A stretch of DNA of 64,000 bases. Source: Roseobacter sp. (lineage in GTDB: Bacteria > Pseudomonadota > Alphaproteobacteria > Rhodobacterales > Rhodobacteraceae). Shown here piece by piece: positions 43,196-53,491 of the stretch. The stretch's first letter is position 1. Each line of letters opens with the position of its first letter. The translations under genes were made by a program, and so were the position numbers. The notes under the pieces were generated by a model. The model did not search any database, had not been told where the DNA came from, and saw nothing but the letters and a program-made list of their open reading frames with translations. The stretch lies in assembly GCA_024636495.1 (NCBI GenBank), contig JAGXGZ010000057.1:1-64000 (forward strand), written 5' to 3'.

Positions 43196-44662
43196 TCAAT
43201 CGCGTAAACTTTCCTCGCGCAAACCGTCAGCCAATAGGTTCAGCCCCAAAACAAGGCTTAGCAAAGCCACCGCCGGTGCAATCGCGGCATGCGGATACAG
43301 CGATAGCAAACGCCGCCCCGCGTTGATCGTCGTACCCCAATCAGGGCTTTCCGATTCCAGCCCAAGCCCGAAGAATCCCAATGTTCCCAGAAGGATGGTC
43401 GTATACCCAATCCGCAGACAGAAATCGACGATCAGTGGCCCACGCGCGTTTGGTAGAATTTCCCACAGCATGATATACCAAGGACCCTCGCCACGGGTCT
43501 GCGCGGCTGCGACGTAGTCGCGGGTCTTGATGTCAAGCGCGAGCCCCCGCACGATCCGAAACACCGTGGGGGCGTTCACGAACACGACCGACACGAACAC
43601 CACCAAGACGCCGGGGTCAATGTCGAACAGATCGACAAAAGCGGGCAAGCCGGGGATACGGTAGGTCGGTGCATCGACAATCGCGCCATCCGTCGAGACA
43701 AGCGAAAGGTAAAGCCAGCCCGCGATTCCCAGAACGATAATCAGCAACGGCGTGCGCAGCGACGGCTGGGTGTAGAAGCGCGAGTTGAGCAATACAGCAA
43801 GAAAGACCAACGGAAAGATGAACAAAACCAAAGCCATATAATTGGGGATGCCGGTCAGTACGATCTCGGGGGTGACCAGCAGATAAAATAGCAAGATCAC
43901 CGGAAAGGCGAGGATCAGGTTGGCAAGAAAGCTCAGGAACACATCCAGCTTGCCGCCGTAATATCCCGCAGGCAGTCCCAGCGTGATGCCTACCATAAAC
44001 GCGAACAGCGTGGCCATCGGTGCAATCTGCACCACGACCCACGATCCCTTTACCAACCGGCTGTACACATCGCGGGCAAGGTTGTCGCCGCCCAGCAAGA
44101 ACCACTGAAACTCTTCAGGCTCTGCCCGTGCAAGGGGGGTGCCCGGCAGTTTGTTCTTCATACCCGAGACCTGGCTTAGGCTGTCATGGGTTATCAGCAT
44201 GTCGAAGACACCGCCAAAGACGCCAGTAAATACCCAGAACATCACCAGTCCAAAGCCGATCATGCCCACTGTGCTGTCAAAAAGCTTGCCATACAGGCCA
44301 AGGCTGCGCTTGAATTTGAGCGACACGACAAAAAGGACGGCCAGCGCAATCCAGACCGGCAAAAGTTGCTGAGCAAGGCCGCCGAAAATACCCGCAGCAG
44401 GCCCCATCACGATCCCGGCCAGCAGATAGACCACAACAATCATCAGCGCCGCCAGAAACGCGTAGCTGCCAGCGCGACCCAAAAGCCCGGAAAGCCCCTG
44501 ATTTGCGGCAGCAATGCCACCCGATCCAATCGTGCGCACTCCGGCGCTTGGAACGAAAGACACCAGAATTTGCACCGCATAGGCCAGCACCATAACGCCA
44601 ACAGCCAACCCCAGTACCGGGTTCAACCAACCCATCGAGCCTGTCCATGTCAAAGCTTCCAT
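43196..44662 (-). CDS. ABC transporter permease, DppC-like, unusually long
   Basis: A 488-residue permease, compared with about 300 for typical DppC/OppC. The C-terminal half carries the family core, including the EAA-type loop RDYVAAAQTRGEGPWYIMLWEILPNARGPLIVD and GLGLESESPDWGTTINAGR. The N-terminal 150 residues contain three or four extra membrane helices, and another hydrophobic insertion (about 270-320) interrupts the core. It follows the first permease gene after 15 bases. The long form with a fused ATPase marks a distinct subfamily of peptide-type importers; its substrate is unknown. Confidence 0.88.
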   Translation of the reverse strand: MEALTWTGSMGWLNPVLGLAVGVMVLAYAVQILVSFVPSAGVRTIGSGGIAAANQGLSGLLGRAGSYAFLAALMIVVVYLLAGIVMGPAAGIFGGLAQQLLPVWIALAVLFVVSLKFKRSLGLYGKLFDSTVGMIGFGLVMFWVFTGVFGGVFDMLITHDSLSQVSGMKNKLPGTPLARAEPEEFQWFLLGGDNLARDVYSRLVKGSWVVVQIAPMATLFAFMVGITLGLPAGYYGGKLDVFLSFLANLILAFPVILLFYLLVTPEIVLTGIPNYMALVLFIFPLVFLAVLLNSRFYTQPSLRTPLLIIVLGIAGWLYLSLVSTDGAIVDAPTYRIPGLPAFVDLFDIDPGVLVVFVSVVFVNAPTVFRIVRGLALDIKTRDYVAAAQTRGEGPWYIMLWEILPNARGPLIVDFCLRIGYTTILLGTLGFFGLGLESESPDWGTTINAGRRLLSLYPHAAIAPAVALLSLVLGLNLLADGLREESLRD

Positions 44663-44677
44663 GTCCTTGCCCTTTCT

Positions 44678-45763
44678 TTACGTGATGCGAATGCGAGGGT
44701 TCAAAAACACATAGCCGATGTCGGATATCAGCTGTGTGGCCAGAACCACGATGACAGAAACGACAGAGACGGCCAGCAACAGCTCAATATCGTTATTGGC
44801 CGCGGCCTGAACCAAAAGCCAGCCGAAGCCTTTGTAATTGAACAACGTTTCCACGATGACCACGCCGTTCAGCAGCCATGGGATTTGCAGCATGATCACC
44901 GTAAAGGGTGCTATCAGCGCGTTGCGCAGGGCATGTTTCAACACAATATCGCTGAACTTGACGCCTTTCAGGCGGGCGGTGCGGATGTATTGCGCCGTCA
45001 TCACTTCGGTCATCGATGCGCGCGTCATCCGCGCGATATAGCCCATCCCGTAAAGCGAAATGGTCAGCACCGGCAAAAAGAAGTTCCAAAAGGTCGCGTT
45101 CTCCATTGCGGAGGTGGCAGAGCCCAGAAACAAGGTTTTGCTATCGATCCATCCCATTTCGGCAAGCCAAGGCGACAGCCCAAAGCGTGACGACGCCAGC
45201 ACAGCGATAAAAATCACGCCCGAGACATATTCAGGCGTGGCGGTCGTGGCGATTGAAAAGGTCGACAGCGAACGGTCCAGCCGCGACCCTTCGCGCATCC
45301 CTGCCAACACCCCGACGATCAAAGCCGAAGGCACCATCAACAGCAAAACGCACAGCATCAGCTTGCCGGTCAGCGCCAATCGGGTCAGGACAGTAGGGCC
45401 GACATCTTCCTTGAAAACTGTCGAAAATCCCCAATCCCCTTGCAAAATACCGCAAAATGTCGGGCGCGCATCAACCGGCGTGTCGCTGGAAAAACACCGC
45501 CCCGTGACCTTCCCATCGGCAGCTTCGGTCACCCAACCCGGTGCGACACCCAACCATTGACCAAATTTGATCGGGGTTGGTTGAAGATAGCCACGGTTTT
45601 CCAGATAGCTGGCGACGGCCTCGTCCGACATGCGAAAATTGCCTTGGGTTTTGGCCAGTTTTTCAAGGTTGGGGTAAAGATTGGTCAGCCAGAAAACGAT
45701 AAATGTCAGGCAAAGCGCTGTCAGTAGCATCACGCCCAGGCGGCGAAGAATGAAAATTCCCAT
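44678..45763 (-). CDS. ABC transporter permease, DppB-like
   Basis: A 361-residue permease with six core helices. The N-terminus FILRRLGVMLLTALCLTFIVFWLTNL is the DppB/OppB type, a periplasmic insertion of about 110 residues follows, and the EAA loop is TAQYIRTARLKGVKFSDIVLKHALRNALIAP in outline. ATG 45763 with AGGGA upstream is preferred over 45817. It is the first gene of the cluster. The 296 bp between it and the araC stop contain no recognisable binding-protein gene and no clear promoter motif. Confidence 0.9.
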   Translation of the reverse strand: MGIFILRRLGVMLLTALCLTFIVFWLTNLYPNLEKLAKTQGNFRMSDEAVASYLENRGYLQPTPIKFGQWLGVAPGWVTEAADGKVTGRCFSSDTPVDARPTFCGILQGDWGFSTVFKEDVGPTVLTRLALTGKLMLCVLLLMVPSALIVGVLAGMREGSRLDRSLSTFSIATTATPEYVSGVIFIAVLASSRFGLSPWLAEMGWIDSKTLFLGSATSAMENATFWNFFLPVLTISLYGMGYIARMTRASMTEVMTAQYIRTARLKGVKFSDIVLKHALRNALIAPFTVIMLQIPWLLNGVVIVETLFNYKGFGWLLVQAAANNDIELLLAVSVVSVIVVLATQLISDIGYVFLNPRIRIT

Positions 45764-46059
45764 GGAATATCCCTGTTGCGTGGCGGACCTGGTGAGACCG
45801 ACCTTATTTTTGGGCACATTGGCCCGACTAGATTATCTATGCCGCCTGCTATTTGATCTTGCGCCAAATATGCTTGCAGCAGTCTCCCTCGACACTCTTT
45901 ACGCGTTGATCTGTTTATCCAATATCGCGCTGGTGTCTTTGTTCATTCCGACTATGAGGCACAAGAACCATAGAAACGTCAATGTCGGCTTGCCCCGATT
46001 TTCAGATTAAACGCGACATAAACCCGTTCTGTTCGCGACATGACCGCTGGGGCATGCGC

Positions 46060-46863
46060 TTAGGATCTGGCGGGTTCGGGTTTGGCTGGGCGCAGCTTAC
46101 TGGGGGCAAAGCCCGTGTGTTGCTGCACGAAGCGGGTGAAATAGGCGGCGGACCCGAACCCCAGATGGCGTGCGATGCTTTGGGCGGAGTGATCGGTCGT
46201 GGCCAGCAGATCGCGGGCCTCGAAGACCACACGCTCTGTCAAAATGTCGGCGGCCGTTTTTCCTGTTGCTGCCTTGACCGCGCGGGTCAGATGGGTTGGT
46301 GTCACATCCAGCACCTCGGCATAGGTTGCCATGGGAGCACCTGTGGCAAATCTTTCGGAAACCATCTGGCAAAACCGCGCGCTCAGCCGCGCGCCTGCAT
46401 TTCGGCGGTCGGGAATGTGTTCATCCTGCATGATCTGGCGGCGCAGCCAGACCGACATCAACGCGACATGCGCCTCAAGTGCATCGTTTGACAGCGGCCT
46501 TGGCGCTTGTTGTTCGCGCTGAGCGGCCTCGATCATGCCGGTAAGTTCGGTCTGGACCTGCACGTCGCGGATCCTCAGATGGCGCGGCGACTGGGGCAGA
46601 CGCAGGGGGGTGCCGTCTGGAATAACGACCACCTGACCAAAACCCTGCCGGCCCAGATCCAGGGCAAACAGGGATCTTGCGGGTATAAAAACTGCATTAT
46701 GCGCCCCAAGGCCGCGGCGCTGGCCATCAAGCTGCAAAAGGCCCTGACCGCGTGTGATCCAGATCAGCAGATGCGACGGGCGATCATGCAAAAGTGACAT
46801 ACGCCAGTCTTTTCCCTGCGACAGCTGGGCCAAAGTCATGATCTGGACGGTATGATAATTCAT
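46060..46863 (-). CDS. AraC-family transcriptional regulator
   Basis: A 267-residue regulator. An N-terminal cupin-like sensor domain (about 1-150; LLIWITRGQGLLQLDGQRRGLG) precedes the double helix-turn-helix at about 170-260, with TYAEVLDVTPTHLTRAVKAATGKTAADILTERVV in outline and HSAQSIARHLGFGSAAYFTRFVQQHTGFAPSKLR as the conserved C-terminal half. It lies just upstream of, and in the same direction as, the ABC transporter genes, so it may control them; effector unknown. Confidence 0.9.
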   Translation of the reverse strand: MNYHTVQIMTLAQLSQGKDWRMSLLHDRPSHLLIWITRGQGLLQLDGQRRGLGAHNAVFIPARSLFALDLGRQGFGQVVVIPDGTPLRLPQSPRHLRIRDVQVQTELTGMIEAAQREQQAPRPLSNDALEAHVALMSVWLRRQIMQDEHIPDRRNAGARLSARFCQMVSERFATGAPMATYAEVLDVTPTHLTRAVKAATGKTAADILTERVVFEARDLLATTDHSAQSIARHLGFGSAAYFTRFVQQHTGFAPSKLRPAKPEPARS

Positions 46864-46944
46864 TTGCGCGCTACATCGCTAAAGTTAAAGCAATCCCAGC
46901 ATGGTCGAGACGAATAATAAAGGAAAGTCACATTTGTGAAATGC

Positions 46945-47844
46945 TCAAGATTCCGCCGCAGGCGCATATTTCAGCCAGTCGGCGGTATTTTTGCGCAACC
47001 ATGTGCGTTGCCTCTTGGCATACTGACGGGTGGAAATGATCGCGTTTTCCCGCGCGTTTTCTAATGTTGTAGCCCCTTCGAGATATCCGATAAGTTCGGG
47101 CACGCCAATGGCGCGTTGCGCGGGCAAGTCCGGATCATATCCGGGGCGCACCGCTTCTACTTCGGTCAGGGCACCCTGATCCAACATCTGGTCAAACCGG
47201 CGAATGATGCGTGCGTTCAGCCAGTCCTTGTCTGCGTCCACTGCGATGGCCGTGCATCTGTTTAGCGCCAAAATCGGCGGCGGTGTGTTGTCTTGCCATT
47301 CGGCCAAGCCACGGCCTGTCGACGTCAGCACCTGCCACGCGCGCTGCACCCGCATCGGGTTGTTCAGGTCAATGCGCTGCGCGGTGTTGGCATCAAGCGC
47401 TGCAATCATCTGATCTGACGACAGGGCATGGGCTGCCTTGCGCACCGCGTCAGGGATGGCGGGGACATCGGCAAGTCCTTGCGTCAACGCCATAAAGTAC
47501 AGCCCCGTGCCCCCCACAATTATAGGCCTGTGGCCCTGCGCCAACACGGCCTCGACCTCGCGCAGCCAGTGCCCGACAGAGTAGGGGGCACCGGCAGGCA
47601 CATGCCCATAGAGCATGTGCGGGACCAGTATTTCTTCAGCTTCCGATGGCCGCGCCGAGATCACCCGCCAACAGTCATAGACCTGACTGGCATCGGCATT
47701 AACGATCACGCCGCCTTGCGCTTGTGCAATGGCCAAAGCCAGCGCAGATTTGCCTGACGCTGTCGGCCCCGCGATCAGCACAGGGGCCTCGGGGTCGACG
47801 CGGGCGACGACGGAAGCCGCACAGATGTAACTGGGATGTGGCAT
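46945..47844 (-). CDS. miaA: tRNA dimethylallyltransferase
   Basis: A 299-residue prenyltransferase that adds dimethylallyl to A37 of tRNAs reading UNN codons. Visible are the P-loop [18 protein letters not shown], the substrate segment [19 protein letters not shown], and [19 protein letters not shown]. The C-terminal [16 protein letters not shown] is also characteristic. ATG 47844 gives the family N-terminus; a longer frame to 47976 is not supported. It is divergent from pyrH with a 100-bp gap. Confidence 0.95.
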   Translation of the reverse strand: MPHPSYICAASVVARVDPEAPVLIAGPTASGKSALALAIAQAQGGVIVNADASQVYDCWRVISARPSEAEEILVPHMLYGHVPAGAPYSVGHWLREVEAVLAQGHRPIIVGGTGLYFMALTQGLADVPAIPDAVRKAAHALSSDQMIAALDANTAQRIDLNNPMRVQRAWQVLTSTGRGLAEWQDNTPPPILALNRCTAIAVDADKDWLNARIIRRFDQMLDQGALTEVEAVRPGYDPDLPAQRAIGVPELIGYLEGATTLENARENAIISTRQYAKRQRTWLRKNTADWLKYAPAAES

Positions 47845-47944
47845 TTCTTTGCGCTGACCTTTAACGGAGCATTGAACCTTCTGGCTATTTGCGACATTTT
47901 GCAGCGCAAAGAAAACCCCTCCTTCACCTCTGAAAGGTGCCCCT

Positions 47945-48673
47945 ATGACCGATACCCTGCCCAAAGTGACATTCAAACGGGTGATGTTAAAGATTTCGGG
48001 CGAGGCATTGATGGGCGATCAGGGGTACGGGCTGCATCCACCGACCGTTCAACGCATCGCCCGCGAGGTCAAATCTGTTCACGATCTGGGCGTCGAGATT
48101 TGCATGGTCATCGGCGGCGGCAACATCTTTCGCGGCCTGCAAGGCAGTGCCCAAGGGATGGAGCGTACGACGGCGGATTACATGGGCATGCTGGCCACGG
48201 TGATGAACGCGCTGGCAATGCAATCGGCACTGGAGGAGCTGGATATCCACACCCGTGTGATTTCCGCGATCACAATGAACGAGGTCGCAGAGCCGTATAT
48301 CCGCCGCCGCGCCGTGCGCCACCTTGAGAAAAAGCGCGTTTGCATTTTTGCTGCCGGGACGGGGAACCCGTATTTCACCACGGACACTGCCGCGACATTG
48401 CGCGCCAATGAAATGGCCTGCGAGGCGATTTTCAAAGGCACCAAAGTGGACGGCGTCTATGACAAAGACCCGGCCAAGCATGACGACGCCAAGCGGTATG
48501 ACACCGTGAGCTATGACGATGTGCTGCAAAAACGACTGGGCGTGATGGACGCATCTGCCATTGCTTTGGCGCGCGACAACAACCTGCCGATCATCGTGTT
48601 TTCACTAGACGAGCCGGGCGGTTTCCGCGGCATTCTGGCTGGCCAAGGCACTTACACGCGGGTTCAGGGCTAG
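47945..48673 (+). CDS. pyrH: Uridylate (UMP) kinase
   Basis: A 242-residue hexameric bacterial UMP kinase making UDP for nucleotides and cell-wall precursors. It belongs to the amino-acid-kinase fold: [12 protein letters not shown] at the N-terminus, [12 protein letters not shown], the GTP-regulated region, [18 protein letters not shown] and [19 protein letters not shown] precedes the ATG. It begins the pyrH-frr-uppS-cdsA-dxr-rseP cluster conserved in proteobacteria. Confidence 0.97.
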   Translation: MTDTLPKVTFKRVMLKISGEALMGDQGYGLHPPTVQRIAREVKSVHDLGVEICMVIGGGNIFRGLQGSAQGMERTTADYMGMLATVMNALAMQSALEELDIHTRVISAITMNEVAEPYIRRRAVRHLEKKRVCIFAAGTGNPYFTTDTAATLRANEMACEAIFKGTKVDGVYDKDPAKHDDAKRYDTVSYDDVLQKRLGVMDASAIALARDNNLPIIVFSLDEPGGFRGILAGQGTYTRVQG

Positions 48674-48772
48674 GGCTGCCCACTGGGTTCATGATGCGCT
48701 CTCTATACAAGAGGGGCGCGATGCAGCTATATCGAACGAAATTTAAACAGATACAAAACGACCGGGGACATC

Positions 48773-49315
48773 ATGTCAGACGATTTTATGTTGGATACCG
48801 ACGACCTTCAACGGCGCATGGACGGCGCGATTGCGTCATTGCGCACAGGCCGCGCGTCGGCATCCATGCTGGAACCTGTGATGGTCGATGCGTACGGTAC
48901 GAAAACGCCGATCAACCAGGTCGGCACAGTCAACGTGCCAGAGCCGCGCATGGTCACGATCAACGTTTGGGACAAGGCCTTGGTAAGCAAGGTTGAAAAA
49001 GCGATCCGCGAATCCGGTTTGGGCATTAACCCGCAGCTGAACGGCACGATCATCATGCTGCCGATCCCCGAGCTGAACGAAGAACGCCGCACCCAGTTGA
49101 CCAAAGTTGCTGGCCAATACAGCGAAAATGCCCGCGTCTCGATCCGCAATATTCGCCGGGACGGCATGGACCAGATCAAAAAGGCCAAAGCCGACGGCAT
49201 GTCCGAGGATGACCAAAAAGTCTGGGAAGGCGAGGTTCAGGAGATGACAAATAAATACATCGCGATGATCGATGTTCAGCTCGAGACGAAACAAGCCGAG
49301 ATCATGCAGGTCTAA
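48773..49315 (+). CDS. frr: Ribosome recycling factor
   Basis: A 180-residue RRF, which with EF-G splits the post-termination ribosome. The three-helix bundle shows [20 protein letters not shown] near residue 22, the conserved [14 protein letters not shown] in domain II, and the C-terminal [24 protein letters not shown]. It is slightly shorter than the usual 185. The start ATG is preceded by GGGGACATC. It lies 99 bases after pyrH. Confidence 0.97.
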   Translation: MSDDFMLDTDDLQRRMDGAIASLRTGRASASMLEPVMVDAYGTKTPINQVGTVNVPEPRMVTINVWDKALVSKVEKAIRESGLGINPQLNGTIIMLPIPELNEERRTQLTKVAGQYSENARVSIRNIRRDGMDQIKKAKADGMSEDDQKVWEGEVQEMTNKYIAMIDVQLETKQAEIMQV

Positions 49316-49354
49316 GGCCGTTTCCGCCCTGATCTGTTCATAAAAGGAAGCTTG

Positions 49355-50095
49355 ATGCCCTCGTCGCCCCATCCCACCTCAGAGACCGTGCCGGGCGCGC
49401 CGCGTCATGTGGCGATTATCATGGATGGCAATGGGCGGTGGGCCACGCAGCGCGGGCGCCCCCGTCTTTTCGGGCATCACGCCGGGGCCAAGCGGGTCCG
49501 TGAGATCGTCGAAGCGTGCCCCCATTTCGGCGTGGAATACCTGACCATCTTTGCGTTCTCGACCGAGAACTGGAAGCGGACGCAGGTCGAGGTGGCCGGG
49601 TTGATGAGCCTGTTTCGGCGTTATATCTCGAAAGAAACCAAGGCGTTAAAGGCCAAAGGCGTGCGGGTGCGCTTTATCGGGGACCGGGTCAGGCTGGATG
49701 CCAAGCTGATCAAGCTGATGAACGAGCTTGAGCGTGAAACAGAAACCAACACCCGCGTCCATTTGACGATTGCGTTAAACTATGGCGGCAGGGACGAGGT
49801 TGCCCGCGCGACGCAGCGTCTGGCCCATGATGTTGCGTCAGGCTTGCTGGATCCCAATGATGTGGACGAGGAAACGCTGCCCCGCTATCTGGATACCTAT
49901 GTTTTGCCTGACCCTGATCTGGTGATCCGCACCAGCGGCGAAGCGCGGATTTCCAACTTCCTGCTGTGGCAATCGGCCTATGCTGAATATGAATTTATCG
50001 ACACACTCTGGCCCGATTTCTCGAAAGAGGAGTTTGGCCAGCTTTGCGCATCGTTCGGGTGCAGGGATCGCCGATTTGGTGCCGTCACGACATGA
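49355..50095 (+). CDS. uppS: Undecaprenyl (isoprenyl) diphosphate synthase
   Basis: A 246-residue cis-prenyltransferase that makes the C55 lipid carrier for peptidoglycan and O-antigen. Signature segments are HVAIIMDGNGRWATQRG with the catalytic aspartate, RGRPRLFGHHAGAKRVREIV, FAFSTENWKRT, and PDPDLVIRTSGEARISNFLLWQSAYAEYEF in outline. ATG 49355 has AAGGAA six bases upstream and is preferred over the TTG just before it. It lies 39 bases after frr. Confidence 0.96.
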   Translation: MPSSPHPTSETVPGAPRHVAIIMDGNGRWATQRGRPRLFGHHAGAKRVREIVEACPHFGVEYLTIFAFSTENWKRTQVEVAGLMSLFRRYISKETKALKAKGVRVRFIGDRVRLDAKLIKLMNELERETETNTRVHLTIALNYGGRDEVARATQRLAHDVASGLLDPNDVDEETLPRYLDTYVLPDPDLVIRTSGEARISNFLLWQSAYAEYEFIDTLWPDFSKEEFGQLCASFGCRDRRFGAVTT

Positions 50096-50117
50096 TCGGC
50101 ACATTGGGAGGGGCACC

Positions 50118-50912
50118 ATGACAGAAAATTCGGAACGATGGTCTGATCTGGCGGCCCGATTGGGGTCAGCCGCTGCAATGGTTGTGATCGGTTTGGTCGG
50201 CATCTTTTTGGGCGGGCACATTTTCCATGTCATGGTCGCGGTGATTTGCGGATTGATGGCGTGGGAACTTGTCGGGATGCTGGATCCCGAAACGTCGCGT
50301 CTGAAGACGCCGATGGGGTTGCTGGTGGGGGGCGCGACCTTAGCGGCGATGTATTTGCCGGTCGGGTTTGCCTTGCCCGTTCTGCTGGCGCCAGCACTCG
50401 TGGGCTTTGGGCAGCTGGAAAAGAACCGCACGATTTTCATGGTGTTTACGGTGATGATCCTCGTGGCAGGCTTTGGCTTGGCTCAGGTGCGCGACGGCTA
50501 TGGCTTTGGCTGGATGATGTGGCTGGTACTGGTGGTCGTGGTTACGGATGTCGTGGGATATTTTGCGGGGCGCGCCCTTGGGGGGCCAAAATTCTGGCCC
50601 CGCGTCAGCCCCAAGAAAACATGGTCTGGCACGGTCGCCGGATGGATCGGCGCTGCCCTTGTCGGGCTGGTTTTCTCGATCAACACTGGTGTCGGGATGC
50701 AGTTGGTCGGTGTGTCGATTGCGGTGTCGATGGCCTCGCAAATGGGTGATATCGCCGAATCCGGGATGAAACGGAAGGTCGGGGCGAAAGACAGCTCGAA
50801 CCTTATTCCCGGCCATGGCGGATTGCTGGACCGTTTCGACGGTATGTTGGGCGCAGCCCTGTTTTTGTTGCTGATTGGCCAGTTCCTGACCATCACGCCG
50901 ACGCTTAACTGA
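50118..50912 (+). CDS. cdsA: Phosphatidate cytidylyltransferase
   Basis: A 264-residue membrane enzyme that makes CDP-diacylglycerol for phospholipids. About eight membrane helices are evident, and the C-terminal signature SxMGDIxESxxKRKxxxKDSxxxxPGHGGxLDRxDxxx is matched by SQMGDIAESGMKRKVGAK and DSSNLIPGHGGLLDRFDG. ATG 50118 has the strong GGGAGGGG upstream; the frame extends upstream inside uppS without support. It lies 22 bases after uppS. Confidence 0.95.
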   Translation: MTENSERWSDLAARLGSAAAMVVIGLVGIFLGGHIFHVMVAVICGLMAWELVGMLDPETSRLKTPMGLLVGGATLAAMYLPVGFALPVLLAPALVGFGQLEKNRTIFMVFTVMILVAGFGLAQVRDGYGFGWMMWLVLVVVVTDVVGYFAGRALGGPKFWPRVSPKKTWSGTVAGWIGAALVGLVFSINTGVGMQLVGVSIAVSMASQMGDIAESGMKRKVGAKDSSNLIPGHGGLLDRFDGMLGAALFLLLIGQFLTITPTLN

Positions 50913-50921
50913 TCTCCCAAG

Positions 50922-52094
50922 ATGCGGCGGGTCAGCATATTCGGGGCCACGGGCTCTATCGGGCAAAACACCATTGATCTGATCGCGCGCGCGCCCGACG
51001 CCTATGACGTGGTGGCGCTGACGGGGGCGGGAAATATCGCCCAGCTTGCAGATGATGCGCGCCGCCTGGGTGCTGACATCGCGATCACCGCGCGCGACGA
51101 CCGGCTTGAGGATTTGCGGGACGCGCTAAAGGGCAGCGGGATTGCAGCCGCAGCTGGAGCGGACGCGATCCGCGAAGCCGCCACACGCCCGGCTGATTGG
51201 ATAATGTCGGCGATTGTCGGTGCGGCGGGGCTTGCACCGGGGATCGAGGCGCTGAAACAAGGGGCCACGCTTGCCCTTGCCAACAAGGAATCTCTGGTTT
51301 GCGCAGGCAAGCTGATGCTTGAAACGGCACGGACCCACGGTGCCGCAATCCTGCCAGTCGACAGTGAACATTCCGCTGTGTTTCAAGCGCTTATCGGCGA
51401 GGATATGGCGGCTGTTGAGCGGATTATCATCACCGCAAGTGGCGGCGCGTTTCGTGACTGGCCGCTTGAAGATCTGGCCGAAGCCACGCTTGAGCAGGCA
51501 TCGAACCATCCAAATTGGGACATGGGTCAGCGCATCACCATTGATTCAGCGTCCATGTTTAACAAAGCCATGGAAGTCATTGAAACGCGTGAGTTTTTCG
51601 GCGTTTACCCCAAACAGATCGAGGTGTTGGTGCACCCGCAGTCGATGATCCACGCGCTGGTTGGGTTTAATGACGGCGCATTGATGGCCCATATCGGTCC
51701 GCCCGACATGCGCCATGCCATCGGTTATGCCTTGCACCATCCGCACCGCAAGCCATTGCCGGTAGAGCGGTTGGATCTGGCCAAGATCGGCAGTTTCGAA
51801 TTTCGCGCCCCCGACGAGGCCCGTTGGCCCGCGCTGCGACTGGCACGTGACGTTATGGAACGCGGCGGCATGGCGGGCGCGGTTTTCAACGCTGCAAAAG
51901 AGATAGCACTGGATGGATTTATCGCAGGTCAGTTGCGGTTTCCACAGATGGCGCAGGTGGTCGAGGACACGTTGGAGCAGCTAAATGCCGATGCTGGCCT
52001 TATTGATGTCACCATGACCCTTGATAACGTTGCCCATGTGGACCATCTGGCAAGACAGACGGCAAAAGCCGTAAGTAAAAAAAGGGCAGGGTAA
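50922..52094 (+). CDS. dxr: 1-deoxy-D-xylulose 5-phosphate reductoisomerase
   Basis: A 390-residue NADPH enzyme of the MEP isoprenoid pathway. The Rossmann start VSIFGATGSIGQNTIDLIA, the metal/substrate segment ALANKESLVCAGKLM, the ILPVDSEHSAVFQAL motif, and GGAFRDWPLEDLAEATLEQA with MGQRITIDSASMFNKAMEVIE are clear. It supplies isopentenyl units used by the nearby uppS product and miaA. It begins ten bases after the cdsA stop. Confidence 0.97.
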   Translation: MRRVSIFGATGSIGQNTIDLIARAPDAYDVVALTGAGNIAQLADDARRLGADIAITARDDRLEDLRDALKGSGIAAAAGADAIREAATRPADWIMSAIVGAAGLAPGIEALKQGATLALANKESLVCAGKLMLETARTHGAAILPVDSEHSAVFQALIGEDMAAVERIIITASGGAFRDWPLEDLAEATLEQASNHPNWDMGQRITIDSASMFNKAMEVIETREFFGVYPKQIEVLVHPQSMIHALVGFNDGALMAHIGPPDMRHAIGYALHHPHRKPLPVERLDLAKIGSFEFRAPDEARWPALRLARDVMERGGMAGAVFNAAKEIALDGFIAGQLRFPQMAQVVEDTLEQLNADAGLIDVTMTLDNVAHVDHLARQTAKAVSKKRAG

Positions 52095-52098
52095 CGTT

Positions 52099-53451
52099 TT
52101 GGACATTTTTGCACTGATACCGCAGTTTAGCGGCCTGATCTGGACGTTGTTGGCATTTGTGATTGCGCTGTCGGTGATTGTCGCGATCCATGAATACGGT
52201 CACTATATCGTTGGACGGTGGTCAGGCATTCATGCCGATGTCTTTTCGCTTGGGTTCGGTCCGGTCCTTTACAGCCGTGTGGATAAACGCGGCACCGTTT
52301 GGCAGATCGCCGCACTTCCCTTTGGCGGTTATGTGAAATTCGCGGGCGATGCCAATGCCGCATCTGGCAAGGACGAAACGGCGATGGAAGAGGCGCAGGC
52401 CGATCCGGTGCGCCTGCGCAGCACGATGCACGGCGCGCCTTTGTGGGCGCGTGCGGCCACTGTTGCTGCCGGTCCGGCGTTCAACTTTGCCATGTCGATT
52501 ATTATCTTTACCGTCGTTGCGTTGCAGGTCGGCGTTGCCAAGGATCCGTTGACCGTGGGCGAAATACGCGCATTGCCCTTTGAAGGGTCTGAACTGCAGC
52601 CGGGCGATGAGATCCTTGCGGTAGCGGGTGTGCCGATTCCGTCATCCGAAGACCCGCAGGCCTATTCAGACGCGTTTGATGCACTGCCTTTGGGCCAGCC
52701 TCTTGACTACGATGTGTTGCGCGATGGTCAGCAAATTGTCGTGCCCGGTCCGTATCTTATGCCGACATTGGTAAATCAGGTCATGCCGCAATCGGCCGCC
52801 TATGAAGCGGGATTGAGGGTGGGCGATGTGATCACCGGCGTCGACGGTGCCCCGATTTTTGCGTTCAAGCAGCTTAAGGATTTTGTTGAGGCGTCCGAGG
52901 GGCGTGCCTTGCTGTTAACGGTGTGGCGCGCGGGCGAGACACTTGAATTTACCATGCGCCCCAAAATCATTGACGAACCTCAGCCCGATGGCGGGTTTAA
53001 GTCGCAAACCCGCATCGGTATTTCGGGTGGCACGGCCTTTGAACCGGCAACGACGTCTCCGGGGTTTTTCCAAGCGCTTTGGGGTGGGGTCGCTAACACG
53101 GGCCGCATTATCGAAGGGTCGATATCCGGTCTCAAGCACATGATTGTTGGCAATATCAGCACCTGCAATCTATCCGGCCCGGTCGGCATCGCACAAACTT
53201 CGGGCGCGATGGCATCGCAGGGCGCGCAATCGTTCATCTACTTTATCGCAGTCCTGTCTACGGCAGTAGGATTGTTGAACCTGTTTCCGATCCCTGCCTT
53301 AGACGGGGGACATCTCGTGTTTTACGCCTACGAGGCGGTCACCGGAAAACCGCCCAGCGACGGTGCGCTAAGGATCTTGATGGCGGTTGGCCTGACCATG
53401 ATCCTTGGGCTTATGGTGTTCGCCCTTGGGAACGATCTTTTTTGCCCGTAA
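52099..53451 (+). CDS. rseP: Site-2 protease RseP
   Basis: A 450-residue membrane zinc metalloprotease for regulated intramembrane proteolysis. The catalytic HEYGH is at residues 31-35 in the first helix, and NLFPIPALDGGH provides the third zinc ligand in the last third. Two PDZ-like regions lie between, around residues 150-205 and 225-290. The start is TTG at 52099, four bases after the dxr stop, with AGGG upstream and the N-terminus MDIFALIPQF fitting the family. It is probably translated from the same mRNA as dxr. In E. coli it cleaves the anti-sigma factor RseA; targets here are unknown. Confidence 0.95.
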   Translation: MDIFALIPQFSGLIWTLLAFVIALSVIVAIHEYGHYIVGRWSGIHADVFSLGFGPVLYSRVDKRGTVWQIAALPFGGYVKFAGDANAASGKDETAMEEAQADPVRLRSTMHGAPLWARAATVAAGPAFNFAMSIIIFTVVALQVGVAKDPLTVGEIRALPFEGSELQPGDEILAVAGVPIPSSEDPQAYSDAFDALPLGQPLDYDVLRDGQQIVVPGPYLMPTLVNQVMPQSAAYEAGLRVGDVITGVDGAPIFAFKQLKDFVEASEGRALLLTVWRAGETLEFTMRPKIIDEPQPDGGFKSQTRIGISGGTAFEPATTSPGFFQALWGGVANTGRIIEGSISGLKHMIVGNISTCNLSGPVGIAQTSGAMASQGAQSFIYFIAVLSTAVGLLNLFPIPALDGGHLVFYAYEAVTGKPPSDGALRILMAVGLTMILGLMVFALGNDLFCP

Positions 53452-53491
53452 GCGCGTAAAATCCCGCGCTGCCCCATTGTTGACATAATCC

